Below, piece by piece: positions 7,180-16,521 of a stretch of 64,000 bases of DNA. Position 1 is the stretch's first letter. Every line of letters begins with the position of its first letter. Location of the stretch: the NCBI GenBank assembly GCA_029010495.1, contig JAQXKO010000024.1, forward strand, positions 62,001-126,000, in the 5' to 3' direction. Under the pieces are notes generated by a model. The model was not told the origin of the DNA and searched no databases. It was given only the letters and a program-made list of their open reading frames with translations. A program made the position numbers and the translations under genes. The DNA comes from Clostridiales bacterium (GTDB lineage: Bacteria > Bacillota > Clostridia > Lachnospirales > Lachnospiraceae).

Positions 7180-8931
7180 ATGGCATTCGACGGATTTGTA
7201 GTATCTAATCTTGTACATGATATGAAAGATAAGCTTATCGGAGGACGCATTACAAAAATCAGCCAGCCTGAAAAGGATGAGCTTGTACTTACAATAAAAA
7301 ATTATGATACCCTTAAGCTTGATATATCTGTAAGCCCTTCTCTTCCGCTTATGTACTTTACGGAGGAAACAAAGCCTGCTCCGCTTACGGCTCCGGGCTT
7401 CTGTATGCTTCTCAGAAAACACCTTAATTCAGCACGTATACTTGACATAGTGCAGCCCGGGTTTGAACGTGTTATAAAGATTTCAATAGAACACCTTAAC
7501 GAAATGGGTGATGTGTGCAGGAAGTGGCTTATTATAGAGCTGATGGGAAAACATTCGAATATAATATTTACAGATGAAAACAATGTAATTATCGATTCGA
7601 TAAAACGTATATCGGCAGCGGTAAGCTCAGTAAGAGAAGTTTTGCCGGGGCGAACATATTTTATTCCAAAAACCGATGAAAAAAGCGATATAATTAAGGC
7701 TGACTTTGATTCTTTCAAAAACAAGCTTTCGGAAAGCAATCATATAATATCAAAATCACTTTATTTATCTTATACCGGTTTTTCTCCTCTTTTTGCCAAT
7801 GAAATCTGCCATATTTCAGGTGTTGATCATGACAGTCATCCTGAACAGCTTTCGGGAAATGATTATTTATCACTTTATGAAATAACATTAAATTTTGTAA
7901 AAAAGGCATTATCAGGAGAGTTTTCTCCGTGCATTGCCGTAAAGGATGGCAATTATTCGGAATTTTCATGCTTTGAGCTTTCTGTCTTTAACGGAGATAA
8001 TAACAGCTTAATTTACTTTGACAATATTTCCGACACACTAAGAGCCTTTTATCTCCAAAAGGAAAAGCAGTCAAGAATTAATCAGAAATCAGCTTCATTG
8101 CGTAAGATTCTTCAAAACCTTACGGAGCGTGTTTCCCACAAATATGATTTGCAGCAAAAACAGATTGAAAGTACACTAAAGCGTGAAAAATATAAGGTTT
8201 ACGGTGAGTTAATTACAACATACGGCTATTCTCTTCCCGAAAACAGTAAGGAGCTTACCTGTATTGATTATTATACCGGAAACGAGGTTACAATACCTCT
8301 TGATGACACAATTCCCGTTATGGCAAATGCGAAAAAATATTTTGACCGCTATGCAAAGCTTAAAAGGACATATGAGCAGGCCAGTCTGCAGCTTGAACAG
8401 TCCGGTGAGGAGCTTGAATACCTTAAAACAATCAGGGTTTCCCTTGATATCGCCGAAAACGAGGCAGATCTGAACGAAATCAGAAAGGAATTAACTGATT
8501 TTGGCTATATAAAAAAATCACCTGTAAACAAAAAGGACAAGCTCAAGGCTAAAAGCAGGCCTCTTCACTATGTAACCGAAGACGGCTACCATATGTATGT
8601 CGGCAAAAACAACTATCAGAATGATTATCTCACCCATAAATTTGCGACAGGTAACGACTGGTGGTTTCATGCCAAAAAAGTGCCCGGTTCACATGTAATA
8701 GTTAAATGCGACAGTAATGGCGAAATACCTGATAAGGTATTTGAGACGGCAGCGGCACTTGCGGCATATTACTCTTCGGTAAGCAGCAATGATAAGGTTG
8801 AAGTTGACTATATCCAGAAAAAGAATGTCAAAAGACCGAATTCTGCTCTTCCGGGCTTTGTAATATATCATACAAATTATTCAATGAATATTAAGCCTTC
8901 GATTGAAGGACTGACTATAGTAAATGATTAG
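7180..8931 (+). CDS. rqcH: Rqc2/NFACT family ribosome quality-control protein RqcH
   Basis: At 583 residues it has the usual length. It begins MAFDGFVVSNLVHDMKDKL (NFACT-N domain), has a coiled-coil middle (about 280-440) and ends with the NFACT-R segment, including HYVTEDGYHMYVGKNNYQNDYLT, DWWFHAKKVPGSHV and VEVDYIQKKNVKRPN. RqcH binds stalled 50S subunits carrying peptidyl-tRNA and directs C-terminal alanine tailing. The conserved acidic-Arg pair of NFACT-N reads Glu-Arg here (FERV, near residues 95-98). It is followed 12 bp later by a PHP phosphatase gene. The ribosome binding site is GAGAGGA. Confidence 0.93.
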   Translation: MAFDGFVVSNLVHDMKDKLIGGRITKISQPEKDELVLTIKNYDTLKLDISVSPSLPLMYFTEETKPAPLTAPGFCMLLRKHLNSARILDIVQPGFERVIKISIEHLNEMGDVCRKWLIIELMGKHSNIIFTDENNVIIDSIKRISAAVSSVREVLPGRTYFIPKTDEKSDIIKADFDSFKNKLSESNHIISKSLYLSYTGFSPLFANEICHISGVDHDSHPEQLSGNDYLSLYEITLNFVKKALSGEFSPCIAVKDGNYSEFSCFELSVFNGDNNSLIYFDNISDTLRAFYLQKEKQSRINQKSASLRKILQNLTERVSHKYDLQQKQIESTLKREKYKVYGELITTYGYSLPENSKELTCIDYYTGNEVTIPLDDTIPVMANAKKYFDRYAKLKRTYEQASLQLEQSGEELEYLKTIRVSLDIAENEADLNEIRKELTDFGYIKKSPVNKKDKLKAKSRPLHYVTEDGYHMYVGKNNYQNDYLTHKFATGNDWWFHAKKVPGSHVIVKCDSNGEIPDKVFETAAALAAYYSSVSSNDKVEVDYIQKKNVKRPNSALPGFVIYHTNYSMNIKPSIEGLTIVND

Positions 8932-8943
8932 GAGCTTTCAATA

Positions 8944-9759
8944 ATGATTACTGCAGATTTTCACATTCACACTTTTTTTTCAACAGATTCAGATGCGGCT
9001 CCGGAGGATATTATTTCCGAGGCTGCAAAAAAAGGATTGAAAACCATATGCTTTACAGACCACATGGATTGTGAATGGCCCTATAACAACAAAGAATTCA
9101 TATTCAATCCCGATGAATATTTTTCAACTCTTCTTCCTATAAAGGATAAGTATAAGGGAATAGTTGACGTGAGAATCGGAATGGAGCTCGGACTTCGTGA
9201 AGAAGCATCTTTATACGAAAAACTCAATCCTTATTATAAAAGTCTCGGCTCTCTACCCTTCGATTTTATAATCGGTTCAACTCATCTGGTTGATTATGAC
9301 GATCCGTACTACGACCGTTTCTGGGAGGGAAAGGATACATTTGAGCGTATATTAAGATATTATGAGGCGACACTTTTTAATGCCTCCTCGTATGACGATT
9401 TTGATGTATACGGTCACCTTGATTATATCAGCAGATATATTCCCGAAGGATACCATTTTGAAGAAACACGTTTTATGGATATATGTATTGAAATACTAAA
9501 AACTCTTGTCAGTAAAGGCAAGGGAATTGAAATAAACACAAAATCACTAAGTAAAGGTGGCAAAAGGACTAATCCTGATGCCACACTCCTTAGTATTTAC
9601 AGACAGCTGGGCGGTGAAATCATTACTGTAGGCAGCGATGCGCACCACCATGAGCTTATCGGTACAGGCTTTGATTATGTTAGGGATTTGTTAGAAAAGA
9701 CCGGTTTTAAATACTACACGGTATTCAGGAACAGAAAGCCTGAATTTATTGCTTTATAA
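8944..9759 (+). CDS. PHP-family histidinol-phosphatase (HisJ/HisK type)
   Basis: This 271-residue PHP metallophosphatase has the metal-binding motifs ADFHIHTFFS at the N-terminus, CFTDHMD, the GSTHLVD segment, DVYGHLDYI and GSDAHHH near the C-terminus. HisJ-type enzymes hydrolyse L-histidinol phosphate in histidine synthesis. No other his genes are near, so a different phosphate ester is possible. The ribosome binding site is GGAG ten bases upstream. Its 3' end overlaps the convergent cysteine desulfurase gene by 14 bp. Confidence 0.85.
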   Translation: MITADFHIHTFFSTDSDAAPEDIISEAAKKGLKTICFTDHMDCEWPYNNKEFIFNPDEYFSTLLPIKDKYKGIVDVRIGMELGLREEASLYEKLNPYYKSLGSLPFDFIIGSTHLVDYDDPYYDRFWEGKDTFERILRYYEATLFNASSYDDFDVYGHLDYISRYIPEGYHFEETRFMDICIEILKTLVSKGKGIEINTKSLSKGGKRTNPDATLLSIYRQLGGEIITVGSDAHHHELIGTGFDYVRDLLEKTGFKYYTVFRNRKPEFIAL

Positions 9760-10897
9760 TTTCCTTCAGACAGGAAATCACATAATCAGCCTCATCAAAT
9801 GTATTTTCAGGCTCTATGCTTAATCGCAGTGCCGATGATGCACGTTCTTCACCCAGGCCTATTCCCATAAGTACATGGGAAGGGCCTTTCTTTGACTGAC
9901 TGCAGGCAGAGCCGCTTGATGAACATATACCGCGTTTTGACAGTTCATCAACAATACTGTATCCGCTTACACCTTTAAAAGAAATGTTAATGTTACCCGG
10001 CAGTCTTGTTCCTGACATTTTCTCCATGGTACAGTCAGGGCCGTTCAGCATTACATCGTCAAATTCCTTTCTTAACCTGTTAATTATATAATTTCTGAGT
10101 CTGCAGCAATACATATAATTATCTGTCATTTTTTCATGAGCAAGCTTTGCAGCCATTGCAAATCCCACTATTCCGGCAACATTTTCCGTACCGGATCTCA
10201 TTCCCCTCTCCTGATTGCCTCCGTGAATCAGCGGATATATTGAAAGATTATCTTTAATATACACCGCACCGACACCCTTTGGACCATGTATCTTATGACT
10301 GCTGATGCTTATCATGTCAATGCCCAGCTTATTAACATTGACAGGAATATGACCAAAGGCCTGAACACAGTCAGAATGAAAAGGAACCTTCATCGACCTG
10401 CAGATTCGTCCTATCTCTTCAACATTTTCAATCGTACCTATTTCATTATTTGCCATCATTATGCTTACTATGGCAGTATGTCTGTTTATACTTCTTTTTA
10501 GTCTGTTCATGTCAACGAATCCATATTTATCCGTCGGAATATAGCTGACACTGCTGCCCTGTTTTTCAAGATATTTGCAGGTATTTAATACTGCATTATG
10601 TTCGATAACCGATGTCACGATATGATTACGATACGGTCTTAAAGAATATACCATTCCCTTTATAAGCATATTATCACCTTCGGTTCCGCCTGAAGTAAAA
10701 TATATTTCCGACGTTTTTGCACCGATTATCTTCGCAATACATTCTCTTGCATCCTCTACAGCCTTTTTCGCCCTTTTAGCCGCCGTATAGCTGCCGCCGG
10801 GATTTGCAAATTCATCGCTAAAATACGGCAGCATTGTATCCAATACCTTACCGTCCACAAAGGTCGTTGCCGCATTATCAAAATAAATATTTTTCAC
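9746..10897 (-). CDS. Cysteine desulfurase (NifS/IscS family, PLP-dependent)
   Basis: Its 383 residues start MKNIYFDNAATTFVDGK and hold the PLP-enzyme landmarks: TSGGTEGDNM, NNEIGTIE, the PLP lysine in SSHKIHGPKGVGAVY, and the persulfide cysteine in SSGSACSQSKKGPSHVL. The enzyme moves sulfur from cysteine to Fe-S scaffolds or to tRNA thiolation enzymes. No IscU or ThiI gene is next to it here, so its acceptor cannot be assigned. It is transcribed alone, divergent from spoVB, and its tail overlaps the convergent hisJ-like gene. Confidence 0.92.
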   Translation of the reverse strand: MKNIYFDNAATTFVDGKVLDTMLPYFSDEFANPGGSYTAAKRAKKAVEDARECIAKIIGAKTSEIYFTSGGTEGDNMLIKGMVYSLRPYRNHIVTSVIEHNAVLNTCKYLEKQGSSVSYIPTDKYGFVDMNRLKRSINRHTAIVSIMMANNEIGTIENVEEIGRICRSMKVPFHSDCVQAFGHIPVNVNKLGIDMISISSHKIHGPKGVGAVYIKDNLSIYPLIHGGNQERGMRSGTENVAGIVGFAMAAKLAHEKMTDNYMYCCRLRNYIINRLRKEFDDVMLNGPDCTMEKMSGTRLPGNINISFKGVSGYSIVDELSKRGICSSSGSACSQSKKGPSHVLMGIGLGEERASSALRLSIEPENTFDEADYVISCLKEIIKQ

Positions 10898-10994
10898 TGT
10901 AATACTGCCACTCTTTTATATTATTATATTTTGTTTATTAGGAATTGTGATAGACAATGAATAAACAAATAACTTTATAAATATAGTAATAAAA

Positions 10995-12581
10995 ATGACT
11001 TTTATCAGTATGAAACAGAAAATCATATATAAATCTCTAGTTCTGATGATGGCAGGTCTTGTATCAAGACTTATCGGATTTGCATACAAAATCTTTCTTG
11101 CCGGACATATGAAACCTAATATTATAGGTGTTTACCAATTGATTTTCCCTGTCTACGGTCTCTGCTATACATTATTCGCCGGTGGAATGCAGACTGCAAT
11201 TTCGCGAATTGTATCAAGAGATTATTCAAAGAAAAGAAGCTGCCTGTATGTCGCTGCAAAGGCTCTTGTAATTTCCTGCAGCATTAGTATAATTACAGGC
11301 TTTGTACTAAACCTGTGCTCAGGATTAATTGCAGAGTATATAATAATGGAACCACTTATTGACAGCAGTATTAAAATCCTTTCACTTTGTTTTCCCTTTG
11401 CTGCAGTATCAGCCTGTATAAACGGATATTACATAGGTCGTAAAAATACCGTCGTTCCGGCATTAAATCAGCTTATTGAACAGATAGTACGCGTATCCTT
11501 AGTTGCATTTATTTTTCTTACTTTCCTTAACAGAACAATTATCAGCTGTGAAATTGCGGTTATCGGTCTTGTTACAGGCGAAATTGCCGCAGCTGTTTTC
11601 AACATTATTTTCTTATCCGTTAATGAAAGACCGAAATTATTTAACAGAAACAAATTTTCCTCACGTATGTCAAATGCTTCGAATATTCACGACAGCCATA
11701 AGACACTTCCGGGTTCTTATGCAGTCACATTCAAAAATAATAATACGAGCCGTGAACTCATATCAATTTATGCGCCATTAACTCTGAACAGATTTATTCT
11801 CAGCCTTCTGCACAGCTTTGAAGCAATATTATTTCCTGTTCTTTTGATTAAAACCGGCTTGAATAAAGATTCGGCTTATGAAACAATAGGATATCTTACC
11901 GGTATGGCTATACCCTTCCTGGTATTTCCTACGGCAATCACAAGCGCCATTTCAACTCTGCTGCTTCCGACTATTTCGGAGGCGGGTGGAAAAGGTAATT
12001 ATGAAAGGTGCCGCGATGTAACAAAAAAGGTAATAAAATATTCACTTATTTTAGGTTTTCTGGGCTTTGGTATATTTAGGTGCTTCGGCAGCAATCTTTG
12101 TTTTGTATTTTATCACAACGAGACGTCCGGCAGATATCTTTTATCATTGTCATTTATTTGCCCGCTTATGTATCTTTCCATGCCGATACCAAGTATCCTT
12201 AACGGTCTCGGAAAACATATGATTACATTCAGGAACTCATGTATAATCAGTATTATTCAAATAATAATGCTGTTTTTTACCGTAATGAAATGGGGAATAA
12301 ATGGATATTTTATAACAATGTATATAATGCAGATTATTCAGATGATTTTAGATATTTATTCGATAGAACACGAAAAGGTATTTGATTTAAACATAAAAGA
12401 ATCCCTGGTAATACCGGGGATTCTGATATGTTTTCTTATAACGATACAAAGCACACTATCGAAGGTGTTTTGCATCAATTTTAATATGCTGACGATACTG
12501 ATTCCGAGTATCGGACTATTCAGCTTATGCTTCATTGTAATGCTTATGATTACTAAGGCAATCAGACTCAGTGAATTATAA
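10995..12581 (+). CDS. spoVB: SpoVB-family MOP flippase (spore cortex/polysaccharide lipid transporter)
   Basis: This is a roughly 525-residue integral membrane protein with about 14 hydrophobic segments. It opens with SLVLMMAGLVSRLIGFAYKIFLAG, the MOP/MATE exporter signature of SpoVB and related MurJ-like flippases. SpoVB works in the mother cell in spore cortex peptidoglycan synthesis, and other sporulation genes are in the window. Related Firmicute proteins export polysaccharide lipids, so the assignment is by family. Two starts are possible (10995 or MKQKIIYKS at 11010); neither has a good ribosome binding site. The last 6 bp overlap the convergent purC. Confidence 0.82.
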   Translation: MTFISMKQKIIYKSLVLMMAGLVSRLIGFAYKIFLAGHMKPNIIGVYQLIFPVYGLCYTLFAGGMQTAISRIVSRDYSKKRSCLYVAAKALVISCSISIITGFVLNLCSGLIAEYIIMEPLIDSSIKILSLCFPFAAVSACINGYYIGRKNTVVPALNQLIEQIVRVSLVAFIFLTFLNRTIISCEIAVIGLVTGEIAAAVFNIIFLSVNERPKLFNRNKFSSRMSNASNIHDSHKTLPGSYAVTFKNNNTSRELISIYAPLTLNRFILSLLHSFEAILFPVLLIKTGLNKDSAYETIGYLTGMAIPFLVFPTAITSAISTLLLPTISEAGGKGNYERCRDVTKKVIKYSLILGFLGFGIFRCFGSNLCFVFYHNETSGRYLLSLSFICPLMYLSMPIPSILNGLGKHMITFRNSCIISIIQIIMLFFTVMKWGINGYFITMYIMQIIQMILDIYSIEHEKVFDLNIKESLVIPGILICFLITIQSTLSKVFCINFNMLTILIPSIGLFSLCFIVMLMITKAIRLSEL

Positions 12582-13445
12582 ATCCCTGCCTGTGAGAAGC
12601 TTATAGGCCTGTAAATACTTGCCGATGGTTTTTTCGACAATATCATCCGGCAAAGTATCATTGTTATCAGGGTTAGCCTTTAACCAGTCTCTTGCAAACT
12701 GCTTATCAAATGAAGGCTGTGAATGACCCGGTTCATACTCGTCTGCAGGCCAGAAACGTGAGCTGTCAGGTGTAAGCATTTCATCACCGATGAACATATT
12801 GCCATCCTCATCAATACCAAATTCAAACTTGGTATCGGCGATAATAATACCTTTTTCCAATGCATAATCTGCACACTTTTTGTAAAGGGCTATTGTATAA
12901 TCACGAAGCTTTGTGGCATATTCTTCGCCCTTGCCCGGAAAACGCTTTTCAAGATATGAAACGCTTTCCTCAAAAGAGATATTTTCATCATGATCACCGA
13001 TTTCAGCCTTTGTCGAAGGAGTATATATAGGCTCAGGGAGCTTATCTGATTCCTTAAGACCTTCAGGAAGCTTAATGCCGCATACAGTACCGTCCTTCTT
13101 GTAGCTTGCCCAGCCACTACCTGTAATGTAACCGCGTACAATACACTCTACAGGAAGCATTGTAAGCTTTCTGCAAAGCATGGAATTGCCGTCAAACCTT
13201 GGCTGTCTGAAGAACTCCGGCATATCGTTAACGTCTACGGAAATCATGTGGTTAGGAATGATATCCTCTGTTAATTCAAACCAGAACTTAGACATCTGTG
13301 TCAGAACTGTACCTTTCTTTGTAACCTGATTGTTAAGAATAACATCAAAACAGCTAATACGGTCTGTGGCAACGAGGATTAAGCTGTCCTCGTTGTCATA
13401 TATTTCACGAACCTTACCCTCTTTTACAGGTTTAAATTCTTTCAT
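12576..13445 (-). CDS. purC: Phosphoribosylaminoimidazole-succinocarboxamide synthase
   Basis: The 289 residues contain the SAICAR synthase motifs KEGKVREIYD, LILVATDRISCFDVI, VECIVRGYITGSGW, IIADTKFEFG and DEMLTPDSSRFW. PurC ligates aspartate to CAIR in purine synthesis. The length fits the longer, eukaryote-like bacterial form. The ATG follows GGAGGAAATTATTAG. It begins only 25 bp after the decarboxylase operon's last gene with no terminator between, so it may be expressed partly by read-through. purA lies elsewhere in this window, at 58.6-59.9 kb. Confidence 0.96.
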   Translation of the reverse strand: MKEFKPVKEGKVREIYDNEDSLILVATDRISCFDVILNNQVTKKGTVLTQMSKFWFELTEDIIPNHMISVDVNDMPEFFRQPRFDGNSMLCRKLTMLPVECIVRGYITGSGWASYKKDGTVCGIKLPEGLKESDKLPEPIYTPSTKAEIGDHDENISFEESVSYLEKRFPGKGEEYATKLRDYTIALYKKCADYALEKGIIIADTKFEFGIDEDGNMFIGDEMLTPDSSRFWPADEYEPGHSQPSFDKQFARDWLKANPDNNDTLPDDIVEKTIGKYLQAYKLLTGRDL

Positions 13446-13470
13446 CTAATAATTTCCTCCAGGATAAATA

Positions 13471-14865
13471 TTATACAGGATATGCGTTATTTACTGTATC
13501 TGCCGCAGCAACATCAACCTTTTCCTGCTGAGCCTGACGATACTTAAAGAAGTCTGTTGCAACCTGTGGGAACAATGCATATGAAAGTACATCTTCCTCC
13601 TGCTGGATCCATTCCTTACACTCTTCTCTGAACTTAGGAAGCTGTGGTTCAATTAAATCAGCCGGTCTGCAGGTAATAGGCTCAACATCACCGATACACT
13701 TCTTCTGAACCTCTTTGTTGAAAGGCTTGATTGTCTGACCGAATTCACCTGATAATATTTTCTTGGATTCTTTTGTAACCATCTTGTAACGTTCACCCTG
13801 TAATACGTTAAGTACAGCCTGTGTACCAACGATCTGTGATGAAGGCGTTACTAAAGGTGGCTCGCCGAAATCCTTACGTACACGTGGAACTTCCTCAAGC
13901 ACTGCTTCATACTTATCCTCTGCATGTGCTTCCTTGAGCTGTGATACAAGGTTAGAAAGCATACCGCCCGGTACCTGATACATTAATGTCTTAATGTTTA
14001 CGCCGAGAACCTTTGGATTAAGAAGACCGTTTGCAAGAACTTCCTCACGATATGGTCTGAAGTAATCAGCAATTTCAGCAAGAAGATTCTGATCATAACC
14101 TGTGTCATATTCAGTTCCTCTGAATGATTCAACCATAACCTCTGTCGCCGGCTGACTTGTACCGAGGGCAAGAGGTGACATTGCACAGTCAATTATATCA
14201 CAGCCTGCTTCAACAGCCTTCATGTATGTCATTGAAGCAACACCTGATGTATAATGTGTATGAAGCTGGATAGGAAGTGATGAACCCTCCTTTAATGCCT
14301 TAACAAGCTTCTCAGCCTCATAAGGAACTAAAAGGCCTGCCATATCCTTAATACAGATGGAATCTGCACCCATCTCTTCAATCTTCTTGGCAGTTTCTTT
14401 CCAGTAATCAAGTGTATATGCATCACCTAATGTATAAGAAAGAGCAATCTGGGCATGACCGCCCTCCTTCTTACAGGCATCAACAGCCGTCTTCATATTA
14501 CGAAGGTCGTTTAAGCAGTCAAATATTCTGAGAATATCAATACCGTTTGCAATTGACTTCTGTACAAAATACTCAACTACATCGTCTGCGTAATGATTAT
14601 AACCAAGGATATTCTGACCTCTGAAAAGCATCTGTGTCTTTGTATTCTTAAGACCTGCTCTTAACTTACGAAGTCTCTCCCATGGATCTTCCTTTAAGAA
14701 TCTAAGGCATGCATCAAATGTAGCACCGCCCCAGCATTCAATTGAATGATATCCAACCTTATCCATCTTGTCTAAGATAGGTAACATAAGGTCGGTAGGC
14801 ATTCTGGTTGCAATTAAAGACTGATGTGCGTCACGAAGCACTGTCTCTGTAATTTTAACACCCAT
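13471..14865 (-). CDS. oadA: Pyruvate/oxaloacetate carboxyltransferase, 5S-type (OadA without biotin domain)
   Basis: This 464-residue TIM-barrel carboxyltransferase begins MGVKITETVLRDAHQSLIATRM. It has the metal-binding LRDAHQS aspartate, the ADSICIKDMAGLL lysine that is carbamylated in the family, and the QLHTHYTSG His-x-His pair. It is a transcarboxylase 5S subunit or short OadA and moves CO2 between oxaloacetate and biotin. The C-terminal biotin domain of full-length OadA is absent; the separate carrier at 16522-16890 supplies it. It is last in the five-gene operon, after an intergenic hairpin at 14912-14937. Confidence 0.92.
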   Translation of the reverse strand: MGVKITETVLRDAHQSLIATRMPTDLMLPILDKMDKVGYHSIECWGGATFDACLRFLKEDPWERLRKLRAGLKNTKTQMLFRGQNILGYNHYADDVVEYFVQKSIANGIDILRIFDCLNDLRNMKTAVDACKKEGGHAQIALSYTLGDAYTLDYWKETAKKIEEMGADSICIKDMAGLLVPYEAEKLVKALKEGSSLPIQLHTHYTSGVASMTYMKAVEAGCDIIDCAMSPLALGTSQPATEVMVESFRGTEYDTGYDQNLLAEIADYFRPYREEVLANGLLNPKVLGVNIKTLMYQVPGGMLSNLVSQLKEAHAEDKYEAVLEEVPRVRKDFGEPPLVTPSSQIVGTQAVLNVLQGERYKMVTKESKKILSGEFGQTIKPFNKEVQKKCIGDVEPITCRPADLIEPQLPKFREECKEWIQQEEDVLSYALFPQVATDFFKYRQAQQEKVDVAAADTVNNAYPV

Positions 14866-14911
14866 TGTGTTTACCTCCTATATATAAAATATGAAATTAT
14901 TCTTTATTATA

Positions 14912-14937
14912 CTCCGAAGCAACAATCTGCTCCGGAG
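14912..14937 (-). other. Intra-operon RNA hairpin between oadB and oadA
   Basis: On the minus strand a 10-bp stem (14928-14937 with 14912-14921, one G-U pair) encloses a 6-nt loop, 15 bases after the oadB stop. No T-run follows, so it is not a standard terminator. It could mark an mRNA processing or 3'-stability point that changes the subunit ratio. Confidence 0.5.
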
Positions 14938-14952
14938 CTTAAGAAATAAATA

Positions 14953-16476
14953 TTATACGCCAAATACAGCCATAAATACACCGGCTGCTACTGCTGTACC
15001 GATTACACCTGCAACGTTTGGTCCCATAGCATGCATGAGGAGGAAGTTTGAAGGATCCTCTTCCGCACCAACCTTCTGGGAAACTCTGGCTGCCATTGGA
15101 ACAGCAGATACACCTGCCGAACCGATAAGCGGATTAACGCCGCCATGAGTAAACTTACACATAAGCTTACCGAATAATACACCGGCTGCAGTACCGAATG
15201 CAAAAGCAACAAGACCGAGAACAACAATCTTAATTGTTGTAAGCTGAAGAAATGCCTCTGCACTTGTTGTAGCACCTACGGATGTACCAAGAAGAATAAC
15301 TACAATGTACATCATGGCATTTGAAGCAGTTTCCTGGAGCTGTCTTACAACGCCTGACTCTCTGAAAAGGTTACCAAGCATCAGGCAGCCGATAAGAGGA
15401 GCCGTATCAGGAAGAATAAGTACAACTACAATTGTAACAATTATTGGGAAGAGAATCTTCTCAAGTTTTGATACAGGTCTGAGCTGTTCCATTTTAATCT
15501 TACGTTCCTTCTCTGTTGTGAGAAGCTTCATAATCGGTGGCTGGATAATAGGAACGAGGGACATATATGAGTATGCTGCTACAGCGATAGGTCCCATCAG
15601 TGCTGTCTGTCCAAGCTTGCCGGCAAGGAAAATGGAAGTAGGACCGTCAGCACCACCGATAATTGATACTGCTGCCGCCTGAGCATCACTGAATCCAAGT
15701 AATATTGCAAGCAGGTACGCCGTGAAAATACCAATCTGAGCGGCTGCACCAAGCAGGAAGCTCTTTGGATTTGCAATTAACGGACCAAAATCTGTCATCG
15801 CACCAACACCCATGAAGATAAGACATGGGAGGATTGACCATTCATCAAGCATAAAGAAGTAATAGAGAAGACCTCCGTTTGTATGTGATGTCTTCTGGAA
15901 AGGAACCTGCTTATCTCCGTTAAATACGAAGATGTTGCCCGCCATATTGTCATATGGAACCATTCCAACATATGAAACACCAAATACTTCTTTATCATCA
16001 ACATAGGCAATGTAATTCTTTGTAAGAGATGTTGAATCGGCTTCAATATTGTTTGCCTTGAAATCAACCTCCTGACCGGTATAGTCTAAATATACCGTCT
16101 TTACATAAGCCTTAGCACTCTTCTGTTCTTCTTTATCGTCAATAATATTTAACTTTGTTAATTCACCGTCAACCTTATACTTAAATGAGAAGTTACCCGC
16201 TTCATCAACTGAAACCGTAGCTATAATTGAATCAACCGAGTCTCCGTTCTCATAATATGCATAAGTCGTACTAGGCTTAGCAGTGATTGAAGGATACATA
16301 TTAACAAGTAACATACCAAAGGCAATAGGCACTAAAAGAAGTGGCTCATATCCCTTTGCTATAGCGAGATAAAGAAAAAGAAGTGCTACTAAAATCATAA
16401 CCCAGTTGCCCCAGTATAATGATGCAAAGCCGGAAGCTTTTGCAAGATAAGCAACTGTATTTACAATATAATCCAT
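14953..16476 (-). CDS. oadB: Na+-translocating decarboxylase beta subunit (OadB/MmdB/GcdB) with large insert
   Basis: The membrane subunit decarboxylates carboxybiotin and exports Na+. Family landmarks are LIFMGVGAMTDFGPLIANPKSFLLGAAAQ, the Na-site aspartate in IIGGADGPTSIFLA, and NPLIGSAGVSAVPMAARVSQKVG near the C-terminus. At 507 residues it is well above the usual 370-430. The excess is a polar, Tyr/Asp/Thr-rich stretch at about residues 62-200, between the first membrane segments and the GGLLYYFF helix, predicted to lie outside the membrane. It has no internal stop or frameshift. It is the fourth gene of the operon. Confidence 0.93.
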   Translation of the reverse strand: MDYIVNTVAYLAKASGFASLYWGNWVMILVALLFLYLAIAKGYEPLLLVPIAFGMLLVNMYPSITAKPSTTYAYYENGDSVDSIIATVSVDEAGNFSFKYKVDGELTKLNIIDDKEEQKSAKAYVKTVYLDYTGQEVDFKANNIEADSTSLTKNYIAYVDDKEVFGVSYVGMVPYDNMAGNIFVFNGDKQVPFQKTSHTNGGLLYYFFMLDEWSILPCLIFMGVGAMTDFGPLIANPKSFLLGAAAQIGIFTAYLLAILLGFSDAQAAAVSIIGGADGPTSIFLAGKLGQTALMGPIAVAAYSYMSLVPIIQPPIMKLLTTEKERKIKMEQLRPVSKLEKILFPIIVTIVVVLILPDTAPLIGCLMLGNLFRESGVVRQLQETASNAMMYIVVILLGTSVGATTSAEAFLQLTTIKIVVLGLVAFAFGTAAGVLFGKLMCKFTHGGVNPLIGSAGVSAVPMAARVSQKVGAEEDPSNFLLMHAMGPNVAGVIGTAVAAGVFMAVFGV

Positions 16477-16521
16477 TCTTTTTTACCTCCGTGGATAGTA
16501 TTAATAGTTTCTGTTTAACAA

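Noticed and set aside
7180-8931. Glu-Arg in place of the Asp-Arg pair of RqcH as a loss of function
   Set aside because: Glu is a conservative change and I cannot compare enough homologues here; the rest of the protein is intact.
9746-9759. Overlapping convergent genes (also at 12576-12581) as a regulatory antisense arrangement
   Set aside because: Overlaps of 14 and 6 bp at 3' ends are common in compact genomes and no extra signal is present.
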